A stretch of DNA of 64,000 nucleotides. It comes from Chromobotia macracanthus. Its lineage: Eukaryota; Chordata; Actinopteri; Cypriniformes; Botiidae. The stretch lies in contig JAZGTH010000001.1 in the NCBI GenBank assembly GCA_036877525.1, positions 13,106,001-13,170,000 on the forward strand. The letters are read 5' to 3'. The position numbers were made by a program, and so were the translations under genes. The notes beneath the pieces were generated by a model, which searched no databases, was not told the DNA's origin, and saw nothing but the letters and a program-made list of their open reading frames with translations. The first letter of the stretch is position 1; each line of letters starts with the position of its first letter. Shown piece by piece: positions 26,701 to 38,741 of the stretch.

Positions 26701-26742
26701 CTCTTGGGGGAGAGCCGACACATCCACACCGCGCTCCGCCAT
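1373..26742 (-). CDS. dip2b: DIP2B, disco-interacting protein 2 homolog B (38 exons, complete CDS)
   Basis: Joined exons, 5' to 3': 26658-26742, 18539-18610, 18035-18199, 16089-16214, 15660-15920, 14438-14575, 12858-12977, 12403-12600, 12194-12285, 11880-11990, 11655-11778, 11460-11569, 11058-11160, 10878-10942, 10293-10386, 10089-10208, 9852-9966, 9409-9548, 8857-8993, 8675-8755, 8338-8465, 7906-8020, 7299-7500, 7108-7220, 6771-6851, 6448-6571, 5795-5916, 5586-5697, 5055-5164, 4326-4456, 4048-4216, 3288-3458, 3087-3148, 2854-2911, 2696-2770, 2377-2551, 2085-2208, 1373-1625. They give 1593 aa in one frame, close to human DIP2B (about 1576 aa, 38 exons). Seen: an N-terminal DMAP1-binding region (about 1-150, MAERG start, SGGTRDERYRS), a Ser/Pro-rich linker, the KIQQLLNTLKRPKRPPL segment, then two adenylate-forming (FAAL-like) domains at about 350-900 and 1010-1580. 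The second has an A3-like STTGMLTGVK loop near residue 1180, and the protein ends LDPIYVAYNM. The family is linked to acyl-CoA/diacylglycerol metabolism and neuronal development; substrates are not settled. DIP2B rather than A or C is inferred from sequence and from LARP4 nearby. Confidence 0.95.
3680..3899. mobile_element. TTAAAGGGATAGTT-type foldback MITE, copy 1
   Basis: The left arm carries CCTCACCCTCATGTCATTCC and the right arm its complement, GGAATGACATGAGGGTGAG, ending in AACTATCCCTTTAA. The element is a non-autonomous inverted-repeat transposon with no coding capacity. It sits in the DIP2B intron between exons 3288-3458 and 4048-4216. Confidence 0.75.
6055..6335. repeat. Imperfect pentanucleotide tract (TAGTA/CAGTA)
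   Basis: About 280 bp consist almost entirely of AGTAT, AGTAC and AGCAT units, with a purer (CAGTA)n core near 6131-6165. It lies in the DIP2B intron between exons 26 and 27. Reading frames crossing it are artefacts of the five-base unit. Confidence 0.85.
6729..6755. repeat. (TG)n microsatellite
   Basis: A run of about 13 TG units ends 16 bp below the donor edge of DIP2B exon 6771-6851. Confidence 0.9.
7532..7700 (-). repeat. Dispersed GCTAGC-type repeat, copy 1
   Basis: It begins attaaaggtaggttaggcaa and contains gctagctttgaaagcataag and ggcaagtaggacatcc. In the reverse sense these words recur at 31.7, 40.7 and 42.6 kb. It lies in the DIP2B intron between exons 22 and 23 and has no coding capacity. 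I do not know its family name. Confidence 0.6.
7706..7729. repeat. (CA)n microsatellite
   Basis: About 11 CA units are followed by a short TA run, directly beside the dispersed repeat at 7532-7700. Confidence 0.85.
12633..12772. mobile_element. TTAAAGGGATAGTT-type MITE, decayed copy 2
   Basis: It starts TTTAAAGGAACAGTTTAAACCC and ends TTTTTGGGTGAACCATCCCTTAAA. The ends are inverted relatives of each other and match the other copies in the window, but the interior is diverged. It lies in the intron just upstream, in transcript order, of DIP2B exon 12403-12600. Confidence 0.65.
13083..13250. mobile_element. Short MITE with Tc1-like ends
   Basis: The left end, cagtggctccaaaaagtatt, and the complement of the right end, aaatggcctcaaatagtatt, match over about 27 bp with few mismatches, and both continue into a GACACTT. 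The total length of about 168 bp leaves no room for a transposase. Relation to Tc1/mariner ends is inferred from wording similar to fish elements. It lies in DIP2B intron 6. Confidence 0.65.
13769..14222. mobile_element. MITE with GGGTTCAGACTACACAA terminal repeats
   Basis: A perfect 17-bp terminal inverted repeat (13771-13787 against 14204-14220) bounds about 450 bp without coding capacity. The element fills much of DIP2B intron 6 together with the smaller MITE at 13083-13250. I recognise the end sequence as recurrent in cyprinid genomes but cannot name the superfamily. Confidence 0.75.
14402..14429. repeat. (AC)n microsatellite
   Basis: About 13 AC units end 8 bp before the edge of DIP2B exon 14438-14575. 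In the transcript this is a GT-rich run just after the donor. Confidence 0.9.
16745..16930. repeat. Possible SINE-like remnant
   Basis: Words such as 'cacatttgctcaagggccca'-type sequence, 'ggttcatgggttgctgataa' and 'cagcgccgtaacccccagga' resemble decayed SINE bodies. No clean promoter boxes or tail are seen. It lies in DIP2B intron 3. Confidence 0.3.
17741..17997. mobile_element. MITE with TTTAAAGGTGA ends beside DIP2B exon 3
   Basis: The segment begins TTTAAAGGTGAAGTG and ends GTCACCTTTAAA, giving an 11-bp terminal inverted repeat around about 257 bp with no coding capacity. It ends 37 bp from exon 18035-18199, so it sits just inside the donor side of intron 3. Confidence 0.7.
19727..20046. 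mobile_element. AACGTT-rich foldback element, copy 1
   Basis: It starts gctaacagttttaggttgta and ends ccttgttagctggg, with internal words atgttaaaaaca, attgcttggtaata, taacgttttgatatac and gagaacattag that recur in the two other copies of DIP2B intron 1. The ends are weak inverted repeats (GCTAACA/TGTTAGC). No coding capacity. Confidence 0.65.
20690..20716. repeat. (TG)n microsatellite
   Basis: About 13 TG units lie inside DIP2B intron 1. Confidence 0.9.
21035..21339. mobile_element. AACGTT-rich foldback element, copy 2
   Basis: It begins with gggaacgttatcagaatgtt and ends with acctaaaattgttagctggg. It shares taacgttacatgatatat and acattctctaaaagttctct with the neighbouring copies, and its two halves are complementary in places. 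No coding capacity. Confidence 0.65.
21915..22045. repeat. Dispersed AGCAACC-rich repeat
   Basis: Repeated phrases such as ttggcaaccacc, cttagcaactgcatagcaac and accttggcaaccaccc recur about every 20-40 bp. Such AGCAACC-rich blocks are common dispersed repeats in cyprinid DNA. It lies in DIP2B intron 1. Confidence 0.55.
22459..22686 (+). mobile_element. tRNA-derived SINE with internal deletion
   Basis: The head ggggcagttgtggcctactg plus gttagtgagttgggcttgta matches an A-box-bearing tRNA-like start. It is followed by cccttgagcaaggcacctaa, ctgctgcccactgctccagg and gatgggttaaatgcagaggt. The B-box region expected after the head is missing, so the copy should be transcriptionally dead. Lies in DIP2B intron 1. 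Confidence 0.75.
23347..23430 (+). mobile_element. TTAAAGGGATAGTT-type MITE, half copy 3
   Basis: The left arm is nearly intact (TTAAAGGGATAGTTCACCC, then TCATGTCATTCCAGACCTGT). The complementary right arm was not found, so this is a one-sided remnant in DIP2B intron 1. Confidence 0.75.
24625..24794. mobile_element. AACGTT-rich foldback element, copy 3
   Basis: It contains ttaacgttattgcttggtta, aacgtttttgatatatgtta, gagaatgttagccaactgtt and ends ctgttagctagga. The same words occur in the copies at 19.7 and 21.0 kb. Shorter than the others, so probably truncated. Confidence 0.6.
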
Positions 26743-26960
26743 TACGGTACGAAACCGGGAGGAAAGAACGGTGCCGAACGGTTTACCGACAACAACAAAC
26801 CCCGTCTCCTCCTCACAGGAAATAACAAATGTTGTTTGACATCAGACCGAGCTCCATCATCTCCGCCATGCCGAGAGAGAAATCCCGACCGATGGGAAGA
26901 GTCACGTGACCACGGTTTGGGATGAGGAGTCTGAGCCGATTGTCTGAAACCGTGGCGATG
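26743..26960 (-). promoter_or_regulatory. dip2b: DIP2B 5'UTR and proximal promoter
   Basis: The start codon (26740-26742, preceded by GTA so with G at -3) is followed upstream by GC-rich, CpG-containing DNA. A perfect palindromic GTCACGTGAC lies at 26901-26910, about 160 bp above the ATG. The human DIP2B 5'UTR carries a CGG repeat (FRA12A); I see no CGG run here. The transcription start is not defined. Confidence 0.6.
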
Positions 26961-27028
26961 TTGCTCCCTCTGGCGTGGTGTGGGAAAATCTTTATCCTGA
27001 TGCCATATCCAAACACCAGAGTTCCTGG

Positions 27029-28980
<1,952 letters not shown>

Positions 28981-29036
28981 TTGAAAGACACATTGACACA
29001 GTTTATTTAGTTCCTATTGGCTGAACAAAATGCTCA

Positions 29037-32000
29037 TCATCTGGATGTGGGCTGTGACTGGGTGGAAGCATTTCCAGCTGCGTTACTCCATTGGCCAGAA
29101 CCCATTCCCGCTAAAACCGCAACGGCCTCTGCTGCACGCACACTTAGACCATTAACAGACACTGGAGCCGGTACCGAAACAGGCATCACCAGCGCCGATA
29201 CTGCACTCTCATCCATTCCTGCAGCTTAAATACGAGAAACGGTAAACAAATGATGCGTAAATGAGTTTGTAACAAACATTTCCAGGGTGTATGGGAGGAT
29301 GATAAACAGACAGCTTACCAAGATATGCTTTTTTCTGCATGGCAGTAACAGGACAGTCCTTATGGGCCAACAGCAGCTCTTTTAGACGTGTGACCTCAGA
29401 TCTTAGTAGGGACACTTCATTCTGTCAAACACACACAAGCCCCTAGATATTTTCAAGAGCTGATGATTACATATCAGAGGGTTTTGAAGGTAAAGTGTGA
29501 ACATTGCTTAATTGTTAAAAAAAAAACCCATCTCTGATCTCAGCTCAATACGCAAAAGCAAATATAGGCAGAACAGCAAATGAGAGTTCAGTACAGTTTA
29601 CAAACAAAGTAATTATTAGAATTTCTATTAGAAATTATTTTCTATTTTCTTCTGGTAATTGACAGAAGACCAACATTATTGATGATGAGCCTACATAAAT
29701 ATTGATTCCTGTAGCTTTTCACTTGTGACTTACAGTAAGCGTGACGTTGTTAGTGGCTAATTCCTCAGCACGCTTCTCCAGAGCATTAACCCAGACTTTC
29801 CGTTTCTGTCGACAGCGGGAGGCAGCAGCTCGATTTCTTTCAAGAAAACGACGCCGACGCTCATCTGGCTCTATATCTGCCCCCCGACGCCTGCGTCCAC
29901 CTTTTGGTGGAGCAGGGGACACCTGCATGACATATCATGGCTGTCAGATCCACTGAAATTACCAAGGAAGTCCATATCTGTTTATGAATGTTTGAGTATA
30001 CTGTGAAACCCACTGAAACCCATTTTTTAAAGACTTATTAAGTTTGCAAAAGCATGTGATTAAATTTGTTAAAATAATCACATTTTCTTAATTTGATATT
30101 ATGGAATGTCATCTGATCATGGGATATTTAACAAGTAGTTGCATTTGCGCACTTTGTATTTGCACAACTGTTATTGAAGCATAACTAGTAAGCTATGAAA
30201 TATCACATATGCGTGAAATAGGCTGCAAATTTTATACAAATATGAATGAAAAAAAATCACAAATTTTACTACTATGGTGTCATATCTAAAATCAACATTT
30301 GGGCCTATTATTTACGTTCTTTTCTTAAAATGCATCAAGTACAAAAGAGCTTATTCGCAGGTAAAATATTAATCGATAGGTAGGCTTAATGTTATGCTCT
30401 AGCAATGATTCAAAATAAACAATCATCTAAAACAATAATGTGACAAATAACACAAGAATATGTAACGCAGGTATGAGGTGTCTGTGTCACCTGTGGTTGA
30501 GCAGGTGATGGTGTCTCTGTGGGATCTGTTTTTTGTAATGGTGCTGGTCCACTAGGACTCGGCTGAGATAGTGCTGCTTTTAGCCTCTAGATGGAGACAC
30601 ATCCCGTACACAAACACAAGGAAAACACCACCGAGTGAAAATTACTGCCTAAAGTCTTTTTTGTCAAATTTTGGTTTATTAGTTAGTTATTTGTTATATA
30701 ATAATCTCATTTTTAGGCAAGTATACTTATTTAAACACCGCATGTGTTAGTGTGGGTACACGTGTGAGCATTCTCACCGTCTTGGCATCAGAGTGTGTAC
30801 TGTATCCAGACGGAGAGGAGGAGCCACTGCTGCTTCCACCAATAGGAGGGCCTGGAATCCCTGGGATATTGGGCACTGTGTTTGATGATCTGGCAAGCTA
30901 TATATACACACAGCAACAGTCTTAACATATTATACAAACAAAGCAAAGACAAAAATACAAAAACAGATGTGTAATTGTTGCAAAACGTGTGAGGGTCAAA
31001 TTGCAATGCATCACAAATACAGTAAAACCTTTTATAATTGACTTCAGAGAATAACCCTCACCAGCACAAAGGTTACAAAAAATGTCAAATAATGTCCAAA
31101 ATAAAACACAAATTAGCAAGCCGTGTGTAAGACATTTACGGATAGTTAATTTTCTTAATTCACTCACAACTGACTGGTGTGACAGTTTATTTTAGACCGT
31201 GTGTATGTGCATGCATGTATGAGAGAGAAATCAGTACCGAAATGACTGATGTCTGTCCTGGACTAGGCAGCAGAGGAACAGTCTGACCATTTGGAAGCTG
31301 CATCAGCATAGGGAACGAGCCAGACGGTGAGCTGAAAACAGTGATAGAGGTGCTATTTTAGGACATTAGGGTGAGAACGGAGGTGCGAACAACACTGAAA
31401 TGACTCATGCAATTAAAAAGGTTTAAACTCAGGAGTGTATCTCCTCCAAAACTGAAAATCAACACATCTAACTCTTCAATCTTTGTATCAGATGCTTGCA
31501 CTAGTACTTTGGTACACTGTAAACTGAGAAACCCACACTAGTCCATGCAGGGGCAACCTTTTTTTTTTTTTTTTTTACTAGAAACATATTTTGTTATGCT
31601 GGTTGAATGTCTCTTCACATCCTGACAGCAAACACTAGTAAAGTGGTTGAAACATATTCAAGTATATATATATATATATTCAATCTTCTGTGGAAGGCAC
31701 AGGACCATAAAATGCTCATCCAATCATTGCATTCAGTTCAAACACAATAATAAGATGTCCTACTTGTCTGTCATACTATGTATTTGCATACCTCTTGGCA
31801 CCGCATTTGTGTGTTTTGGAGGAGGCATGGCTTTTGGAGGGTGGGATCTTATGTTTTCAAAGCTAGCTTGCTAATGCTAACCTTTAGCCAATAAAGCTCT
31901 CTGAATCTAAAAACCCCCTTTAATTTTAATTACTTTTCCCTGGGTCTAAAATTTTAAAGCCTTGTATTAAAGCCTGTAAACACAGCACGCGTGTTTAAAG

Positions 32001-34006
32001 CTCACGTGAATTTGAACTTGACCTTGTTTGTACCTGAGTCTGTTTGAGGGAGGGGTCCTTGTGATAACAGAGGTGGGGGAGGGATGAGTTGGGTTCATGG
32101 AATCGAATCCCTGGTGAAGTGGAAGCGAGCCCGGGCGCACTATGGTTGGTGTAGGGGTGGAACTAGCTGCGGTCCTTGGAGGAACATCCTACAGAAGTGT
32201 AGTTGAACAGCATTATCATACATTTCACAAGAGCAAAGCTGGTAGGATAAAAACAGGAACTGAGCCTGTACTATAAATTCTGTAACTTACAAGACCTAAA
32301 ATATAAGACGCTACATCTCACCATGCCCTTCCTCATGGCAACAGGCTCCTTAGCCATAGCAACCGCATCTTTGTTTGTTATGCTGGAGGTGGGGTCAGGG
32401 CTGTCAGGAGGAGAGGAGTCAATCTCAAGAGCACCCCTTCTCTCCTTATTCTCTGTAGTTGTCTGCAGAACAGGAAGCTTACGGAACAAAGTCCTCAATC
32501 AAATCACTTACACAGACGACACAATTTGACAAATTAACTACATATTTTGCTAAATACAATCAGTGTATGATATGACAAGGAATTCAAAAGCACATCTGCT
32601 CTTTTCTTTGTTTAAATCATACCGTGCCTTTAATTCTCCTCTCTTCCTCCTCCTGTGTTTTGCGAAGATCCTGTTCGAAGGAGCCAGCCAGCTCACTAAA
32701 CAAACCCACCTCCTCACAATTCTTAAGGAAACGGGTGGGAGTGGGAGTCTGATCTGCACACACGCAGTATCAGTACATCATACTAACACTGTCAAGGCAT
32801 GCTAATTATACATTTTATACTAACAGATTTCCAATTCATTGAAAATCAAGTCTGATATAAATACATCAGTTGCCTGTAGTGCAGACACAGTGTTTGATTT
32901 GACAATATCCACATTTATCATCTAAGCAAAAACTTAAAACTAATGATTTACAAATGATATGTGACTTATAAATGAGATTATAAGATTATGCCATAAATAC
33001 AACCACATACATCTGGTTTACCAAGGTAACAATGATTAATATGAAAATTATATATAGCGCAGCAATTCAAACAAACAGAACATGTATCCATCTATGTATG
33101 TGTATACGCAGGGAAACAAACCTGCTATGATAACCGTGTCTGTTCTGGCTTGTCCAAATTTCAAAGTCATCTCATGCTTATGTTTATGTACTGCCAAATG
33201 ATCCTCATTGGTGAACCTCTGATGTAACAGAAACACAGACAGACACATGCATTAAACCACTGATAAACTAGGCAATTCATGTCTCTTTTGCTTCCAGTCT
33301 TTATTCAAATCAGATTGAAGATAGAGACAGTGCAGTGGGTGATATCAAGCCATCTGTTGTTGTGATGATGGCTTATGTTATCCAGTTATGCAGTGCTATG
33401 CGAGCCTCTTACAGTTGCTCAGTGGATGTTGAGATTAAACAGCTGGTATGTTTTCAGAAACAAAATCTACCTCCATCTCCAAGAATATGTTGTGGACTAG
33501 GGCCTATTCTATTATAACCACTATAGTCAATGAGGTTTTATAGTACAGATTACTGTTCAATGTTTTTTCAAAGGAAGATCTTTTCATATCATGTCACCTA
33601 CTACTTTGTGATTGCCAAAATATGTAACAATTTCTTGATAGAAAATAAGATAAATGTAAAACTGACTGAACTGAACACTTAGTGTATATTATATACACAC
33701 ACAACACTATTAAAACATGTCAAAATAGAAAACCTGTTCTATCCATTACCAAGACTAATACAGTATCTACAGTAGCTTTTAAAACTGAAACAAAATGACT
33801 AGTTTTAGTTAGCCAGTCAGCACAGATGCCTGTCAATGCCAATAATGCGTAAACAATTACTATTGCATCCTTTAGAGACAGATGGGGGTGGGAATGCCAG
33901 AATGATAATAATAGAAACACAGAAGCATGAAGTGTGATTAAATAAAAGTATCTCCTACCTGTCCGCAGCCTGGGGCAGTGCAGACAAAAGGTCGATCGTC
34001 TCCCAT
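29037..34006 (-). CDS. atf7: ATF7, cyclic AMP-dependent transcription factor (11 coding exons)
   Basis: Joined exons, 5' to 3': 33959-34006, 33122-33218, 32623-32753, 32322-32462, 32034-32188, 31238-31331, 30778-30897, 30491-30586, 29734-29922, 29319-29421, 29037-29218; 451 aa, against about 480-490 for human ATF7. Seen: MGDDRPFVC start with a C2H2 zinc finger (residues 7-31, Cys at TAPGCGQRF, His in HLAVHKHKH); DQTPTPTRF at 49-57, which places Thr51 and Thr53 exactly where JNK/p38 phosphorylate ATF7; DSSPPDSP; PTIVRPGSLPLH; PNIPGIPGPP; a bZIP with basic region FLERNRAAASRCRQKRK (320-336) and zipper leucines at 342, 349, 356, 363 and 370. The C-terminus (NGLSVRAAEAV) fits ATF7 rather than ATF2 or CREB5. 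Known role: nuclear dimeric activator/repressor binding CRE/AP-1 sites, often with Jun/Fos. Kozak AAAATGG supports the start. Confidence 0.95.
31560..31577. repeat. Poly(T) run
   Basis: About 18 T in a row within the ATF7 intron between exons 31238-31331 and 32034-32188. Confidence 0.85.
31685..31935 (+). repeat. Dispersed GCTAGC-type repeat, copy 2
   Basis: It shares aaggcacaggaccataaaat, atgtcctacttgtctgtcat, ggaggaggcatggcttttgg and ttttcaaagctagcttg with copies at 7.5 (reverse), 40.7 and 42.6 kb. It lies in an ATF7 intron. No coding capacity. Confidence 0.65.
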
Positions 34007-34874
34007 TTTTAGATCAACGACTTCCTGTGTCACTGCTAAAGACCATTCAGAGAAGGTAATTATGAGGTCCAGACATCTTAGAAATGTTGTTTCTATTCGT
34101 TTCAGTGACACAAGCTCAATTCATCAACTGTTCACACGTCAGATGTCAATGTTTTTAAACTTGACATTTGCACTGCTGTACAGACTCGTGGCACATGTGA
34201 CAGGAATGTCACTCTGCTAGACTTCAATGCAGCACAGGGGTCTGGCGGGTTCAAACAACTGCATAACCCGCATAATAAATACATGACGAGACGCTTTCGT
34301 TTGACTATTGTTTGAGATCAGCCCCATTTAAAGAACGTTTCCGCCACATAAACCAACACTTACACCTAATAGCTTCACCACACTTAACACAGCTGGCCAG
34401 CGTGCGTTTCCTCTTCAAGCCCCTCCGGAAAGATCCCTACATTACAAATCCCTCCCCACCGGTGTGCATTAAAGCAAAATCGGTCGTTTAAAACAGAAAA
34501 CAACGCGTTTGTACGTGCACCGGGTCTCGTTTAAATGCTTCTGAGGTGAGCTAGCTGGCTAATGCTAAGCACACATGAGCCTGGGAGGCTGTAACACCCT
34601 TTACACAGCAAGCGAGCAACTCGACGCGACAAAACAAGCACGCTGCCATTATAACCAGCGAACGCCACACAAACGCCCGAAGAGGTCGATGGTTATAATG
34701 GGAGCGCTGTATTTGACGCGTCGCGTGCCATGTAACGCAGCGTCACGACGCCTCTAGCACTCGCACGACCGGTACAGTTAGATGGCAAGCGACTGATTGT
34801 AACGCATCGGATAATACAGATATGTGGCGCGTCACCTGCTCCTCGGCCAAATGCTTCAGTGTTTACAAACTTAC

Positions 34875-35050
34875 CCCGCTCCTCCCTCTCTCGCTCGTTC
34901 CCTCTCAGCGTTCCCACCTTTGGAACTCCTTCATCCAGCGAGAGCACGCAAATCTCGCGATATTTCGAGGTACCGCTCAACCCCGATTAAATTAGTTACG
35001 TAAGAGATTCGGACCCGCGACGACACGTCCGATGCACGGCCGAGCTGATT
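34875..35050 (-). promoter_or_regulatory. atf7: ATF7 non-coding first exon and promoter
   Basis: A consensus donor (GGGGTAAGTTTG on the minus strand; the intron starts at 34874) ends a GC-rich, CpG-dense segment, consistent with a 5'UTR exon from 34875 up to about 34.97 kb. The coding start lies in the next exon. TCTCGCGA, eight bases of the TCTCGCGAGA core-promoter palindrome, is at 34953-34960. The exon assignment is inferred; only RNA would prove it. Confidence 0.55.
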
Positions 35051-35300
35051 TTTATTCAATGCCACAAATACGACACATCACGTAACATTTGGTGTCGGAA
35101 AAAACGACGTTCAGTGCCTACGCTTTACTCCCCAAACGCTATGTGATGCTAATGAGCAGATATTACAGATGGAGAAATGCCATTACAGCCATCAAAGCTT
35201 CAAATAATGTGAACAAAACGAACCTCGATCGGCATTCTTGCATTGCATGGCGAATTGAAAACTATGGCAGGAGTAAATGACGACAGAAGTTTCTTTTTTG

Positions 35301-35317
35301 GTGAACGATCCCTTTAA
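35301..35317. mobile_element. TTAAAGGGATAGTT-type MITE end fragment, copy 4
   Basis: Only the terminal words GTGAACGATCCCTTTAA are present. They match the ends of the other copies; no partner arm was found. Lies between ATF7 and LARP4. Confidence 0.5.
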
Positions 35318-35491
35318 TGAAATCAATCTTGCCATTAATTGCTCACTGATATATAAACCGAACTACATTTCATATCGGAAATCAATTTCTTTACATTTTA
35401 ATGGGAGAATGTGTTGTAAAACGTCAGTTTTATTTTGTGTGGAAACCAACAGGAAACTACGTATTGGGATCCTTTAAGATTTGTTTCAACG

Positions 35492-35687
35492 TTAAAGGCG
35501 CAGTTCACCCACAAATGAATAATCTATGATGTCCCAGTAGTTTTGTATTCATACAATTGAACTCAGTAAGTGCCACCATTGTTTGGTTACCAAAAAAATA
35601 AACATCATTTAGGTCTGGAATGACAAGAGGGCGAGTAAATTATTTTTAAAACGAAAATGTACATTTTTGGGTGAACTGTCACTTTAA
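35492..35687. mobile_element. TTAAAGGGATAGTT-type MITE, copy 5
   Basis: It begins GTTAAAGGCGCAGTTCACCC and ends TTTTTGGGTGAACTGTCACTTTAA. Internal ggtctggaatgacaagaggg matches the right arm of the family. It lies just past the likely LARP4 poly(A) site, between LARP4 and the ATF7 promoter. Confidence 0.75.
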
Positions 35688-35744
35688 GATGGAGAACAAT
35701 ACTTCAGACTTGTATTAAGCTGTTTAGTGCAAAAGATCAAACAA

Positions 35745-38741
35745 GCAAATTTAAATAATTTTAATTTATTTTTTTCTTGCATTTCCTTGAGCATTTTTTC
35801 ATTAAACATCTACAACATTGTCCAAACACTTCACTCAGCAGACGCTATACCCATTCTCACCTGGGACAGAGCCTAAACTCCCTACAGTATTAAACAAAGT
35901 GAGAATACTTTTTTTTGGCTAAAGTCTTGCTACTTATAATCGCACCATTTCATGTCTTAAAAGCTTACAGCCTTCAGGTGATAAAATTAACAACAAAAAA
36001 CATTATTTCAACTGCCAGTTATGAATCAAATTCATTAATTCAGATAAAAGAATAAAAAAATAAAACCAGTCCACTGATTTTCTACTTTTAGTGGCACAGG
36101 CTCTACACAATGTTCGACAATATTGCCAAACAGAAAATAAAAATCTAAAATAACATCCCAAACTATTAACACACAGGTTAAGGTAATAAAGTCACACTAA
36201 CAAAATTTTTACAGCGAAACTGACAGCATTTGAAACTAACATTTTTAAAATGCTGCATGATTTTTCTTCAATTTTCACTTTAAAGTGGAAAAAAATAGGG
36301 CATTGAAAAATTAAACAATAGGATACAACAATACCTTCTGAAGGTTCTAAAGAAAGGATGTTTCATAAAACTAAAACACAAGCATACACATTGTTCAACA
36401 CACTAGTCAACTAAACATGATTACATCCACTCACAAATTAAACGGTGGCCCTGCCAATGGTAGAATGAGAGAAGTGAGGAAGTTTTGTATTAAACAACAC
36501 CTCCTGAGATTGTCTCTCTGCTGATTTGACTTTGGTCTGAATCTGTGGACAATCTACTTATACATGTGAATGACAAATGAGAGGAAACAAACTGAGAAAA
36601 ACATTACAGCTTCACTGATTGATTGAACATGGCAATATACATGTCATTAACTTAATGACTTCAGACCCCTAAACAGATTGAATTAACAGAATTCAAAAGG
36701 TTATGATTAAAAAAAAGTTTCCTCTGACACCCCGAGTTCCTCTACTTAAAAAATTGAATGACAGGTAAATTAAGCAGTTTATCAGGTACATCACACAACA
36801 GGTAATCATAAATGAAATGTACAGGCCTAAACAAAAACAAACAAAAGAAAATCATGAGACATGAACAGCGACTCCAAAGCAGGACCCAACAAAAAGCATT
36901 TAAAATCAAACCTGATTATTGTCACCAGCATCTACAGCAGAGAAAAAAGAAATTCAGTCAAAAGCCAATTGTACAAACACCTGATTGATAAACACCAATA
37001 TGACTCAAGACTTTCACACCAAAAGGAAGACAAACAGTGGCTCACCTATACAAATTCATTCTTTGAAAAGCAGCTTAATCTTTCTGTTATGACAGACCTG
37101 GACCAACACAGGACCATTACAGATGACACCTTACAACACAACACTCAAATACCCCAAAAATACACCCTTATTGTTGTCCATTTCTACTGCTCTCCACCTA
37201 TAGAGTTCCGGTAGTATTCCATACATTCATCAGAACATTCTCCACATTTAGTCTCTTTCTGTGCCTTTTTATCTGTCTGAACAGCATTTTGTAGACACCC
37301 AAGTTTGTCTTGCAGTTTTGGACTGGAGGGATCTTTAGGCACCTTACAATATTATTTAAATTTAGACAGTCAAAATACAAATACATAAATCTTGCCATTT
37401 TAATTTTCCAACAACAGCATAGGGGTGCAAAAAAAATTAAGGGACTTGAGCTTAATTTGCAAAGGGAAACAAATTACAGTGCACACTGCACGATTTAGAC
37501 AAATTTCAGAAATAAACATTTCCTTCGTCAGTCTTTGATCGCATTATTCGCCGTCAACAGAATTGCCTGTGACGAATCTTATTCATTAAAGTTTGATCTA
37601 AATAATCTCCAGTTCATTCTGAAGAATGAGCAGTCCACAGATTTCTTTAGCTCAGCCATGGCAGACATTGGCGCAAGTGCTTTCTTGAGGTCTGTGTGGT
37701 CATTTAAGTCATTCTGATTTTTAACGATATGAAAACACGATTGGGTCACAGTTGACAGTGCTGACGATGTGAGGAAAGATGTATATTATACAGTCTACAT
37801 AAGAGACGGCAGACAAAAACAAATTGATTTCACACAATATGCCTTTACAAAAGATCTTACCAGGCATGCTGCATAAATGACAGGAAGGGTCAGGTTTAAA
37901 AAAAAAGAAAATCACAGTGTGCACTGGCTGTAAGCTTTGATACTTATCTATGCAAACAGATAATCACTGTGCAACAAGAACAACTGTTGTTCCACCAACT
38001 TTTTTAAACAGTCACGTTACCAAAATATTTTAATTTAGCATAAATTTTGCACACTTGCCACTTATCTATATCTGTACTGCTCTGCATATAGCCTTTCAAG
38101 ACCCTTCAAATCAGTAATGTAAAACTACAATTATGAGTTATTGTGCCTCCAAGGATTGTTTGAAAAAGTGATGCAATGAATCTTTGAAGCATTTTTTCCC
38201 AGCCCTATTTTGGAAACAAATTTAGGACATAACATGAACACACATACACACACACACAGGTGAGACGTAAGGACCGGTGAAGAGTCATGCTGTCTTTGTG
38301 TGAATTGTTGCATATGGACAAATGTGCTGGCTTCATTTCTCACCAACAGTACAAGGTTTTCATGTATAGACAATTAAAATATACAGGATTGTACGCTAGT
38401 GCCAGGACCTCAAACACTAAGTGAAATCAAAACTCATTCACAAGCTAATCGATCGCTGTAAAAATCACAAACAGCACAGGAAGCATGGCCTCCTTTACTC
38501 TTTTCAAGTGTAAGAGGTTTGTTATCTTCCTAAAACTTCTAGTTTCCTCTTGTACTTTAAAGGACCAAGTTCCCAAATGTCACAGTTGTTTGGGATGGAG
38601 AGGGTTTTTCAACACCACAGTGTGACAGTCCAGTTCTTATATGTAGATTTATATATAGATATATAGATTTATATACTCTTGTGTTTATATATGTGTATTA
38701 GAATACACACAAGTGTGCATGTGTTATGGGCTTATGAGGCA
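35745..38741 (-). other. larp4: LARP4 3'UTR (about 3 kb)
   Basis: It follows the LARP4 TAA stop (38742-38744). A minus-strand AATAAA at 35765-35770 is the strongest candidate poly(A) signal before the MITE at 35492-35687, giving a 3'UTR of about 3 kb. The stretch is AT-rich with no spliced or conserved reading frame; plus-strand frames inside it (for example 36861-37214) look random. The extent is inferred. Confidence 0.55.

Noticed and set aside
36861..37214. A 117-codon plus-strand frame
   Set aside because: It lies in the inferred LARP4 3'UTR, has no family match and AT-driven composition, and no promoter or splice signals.
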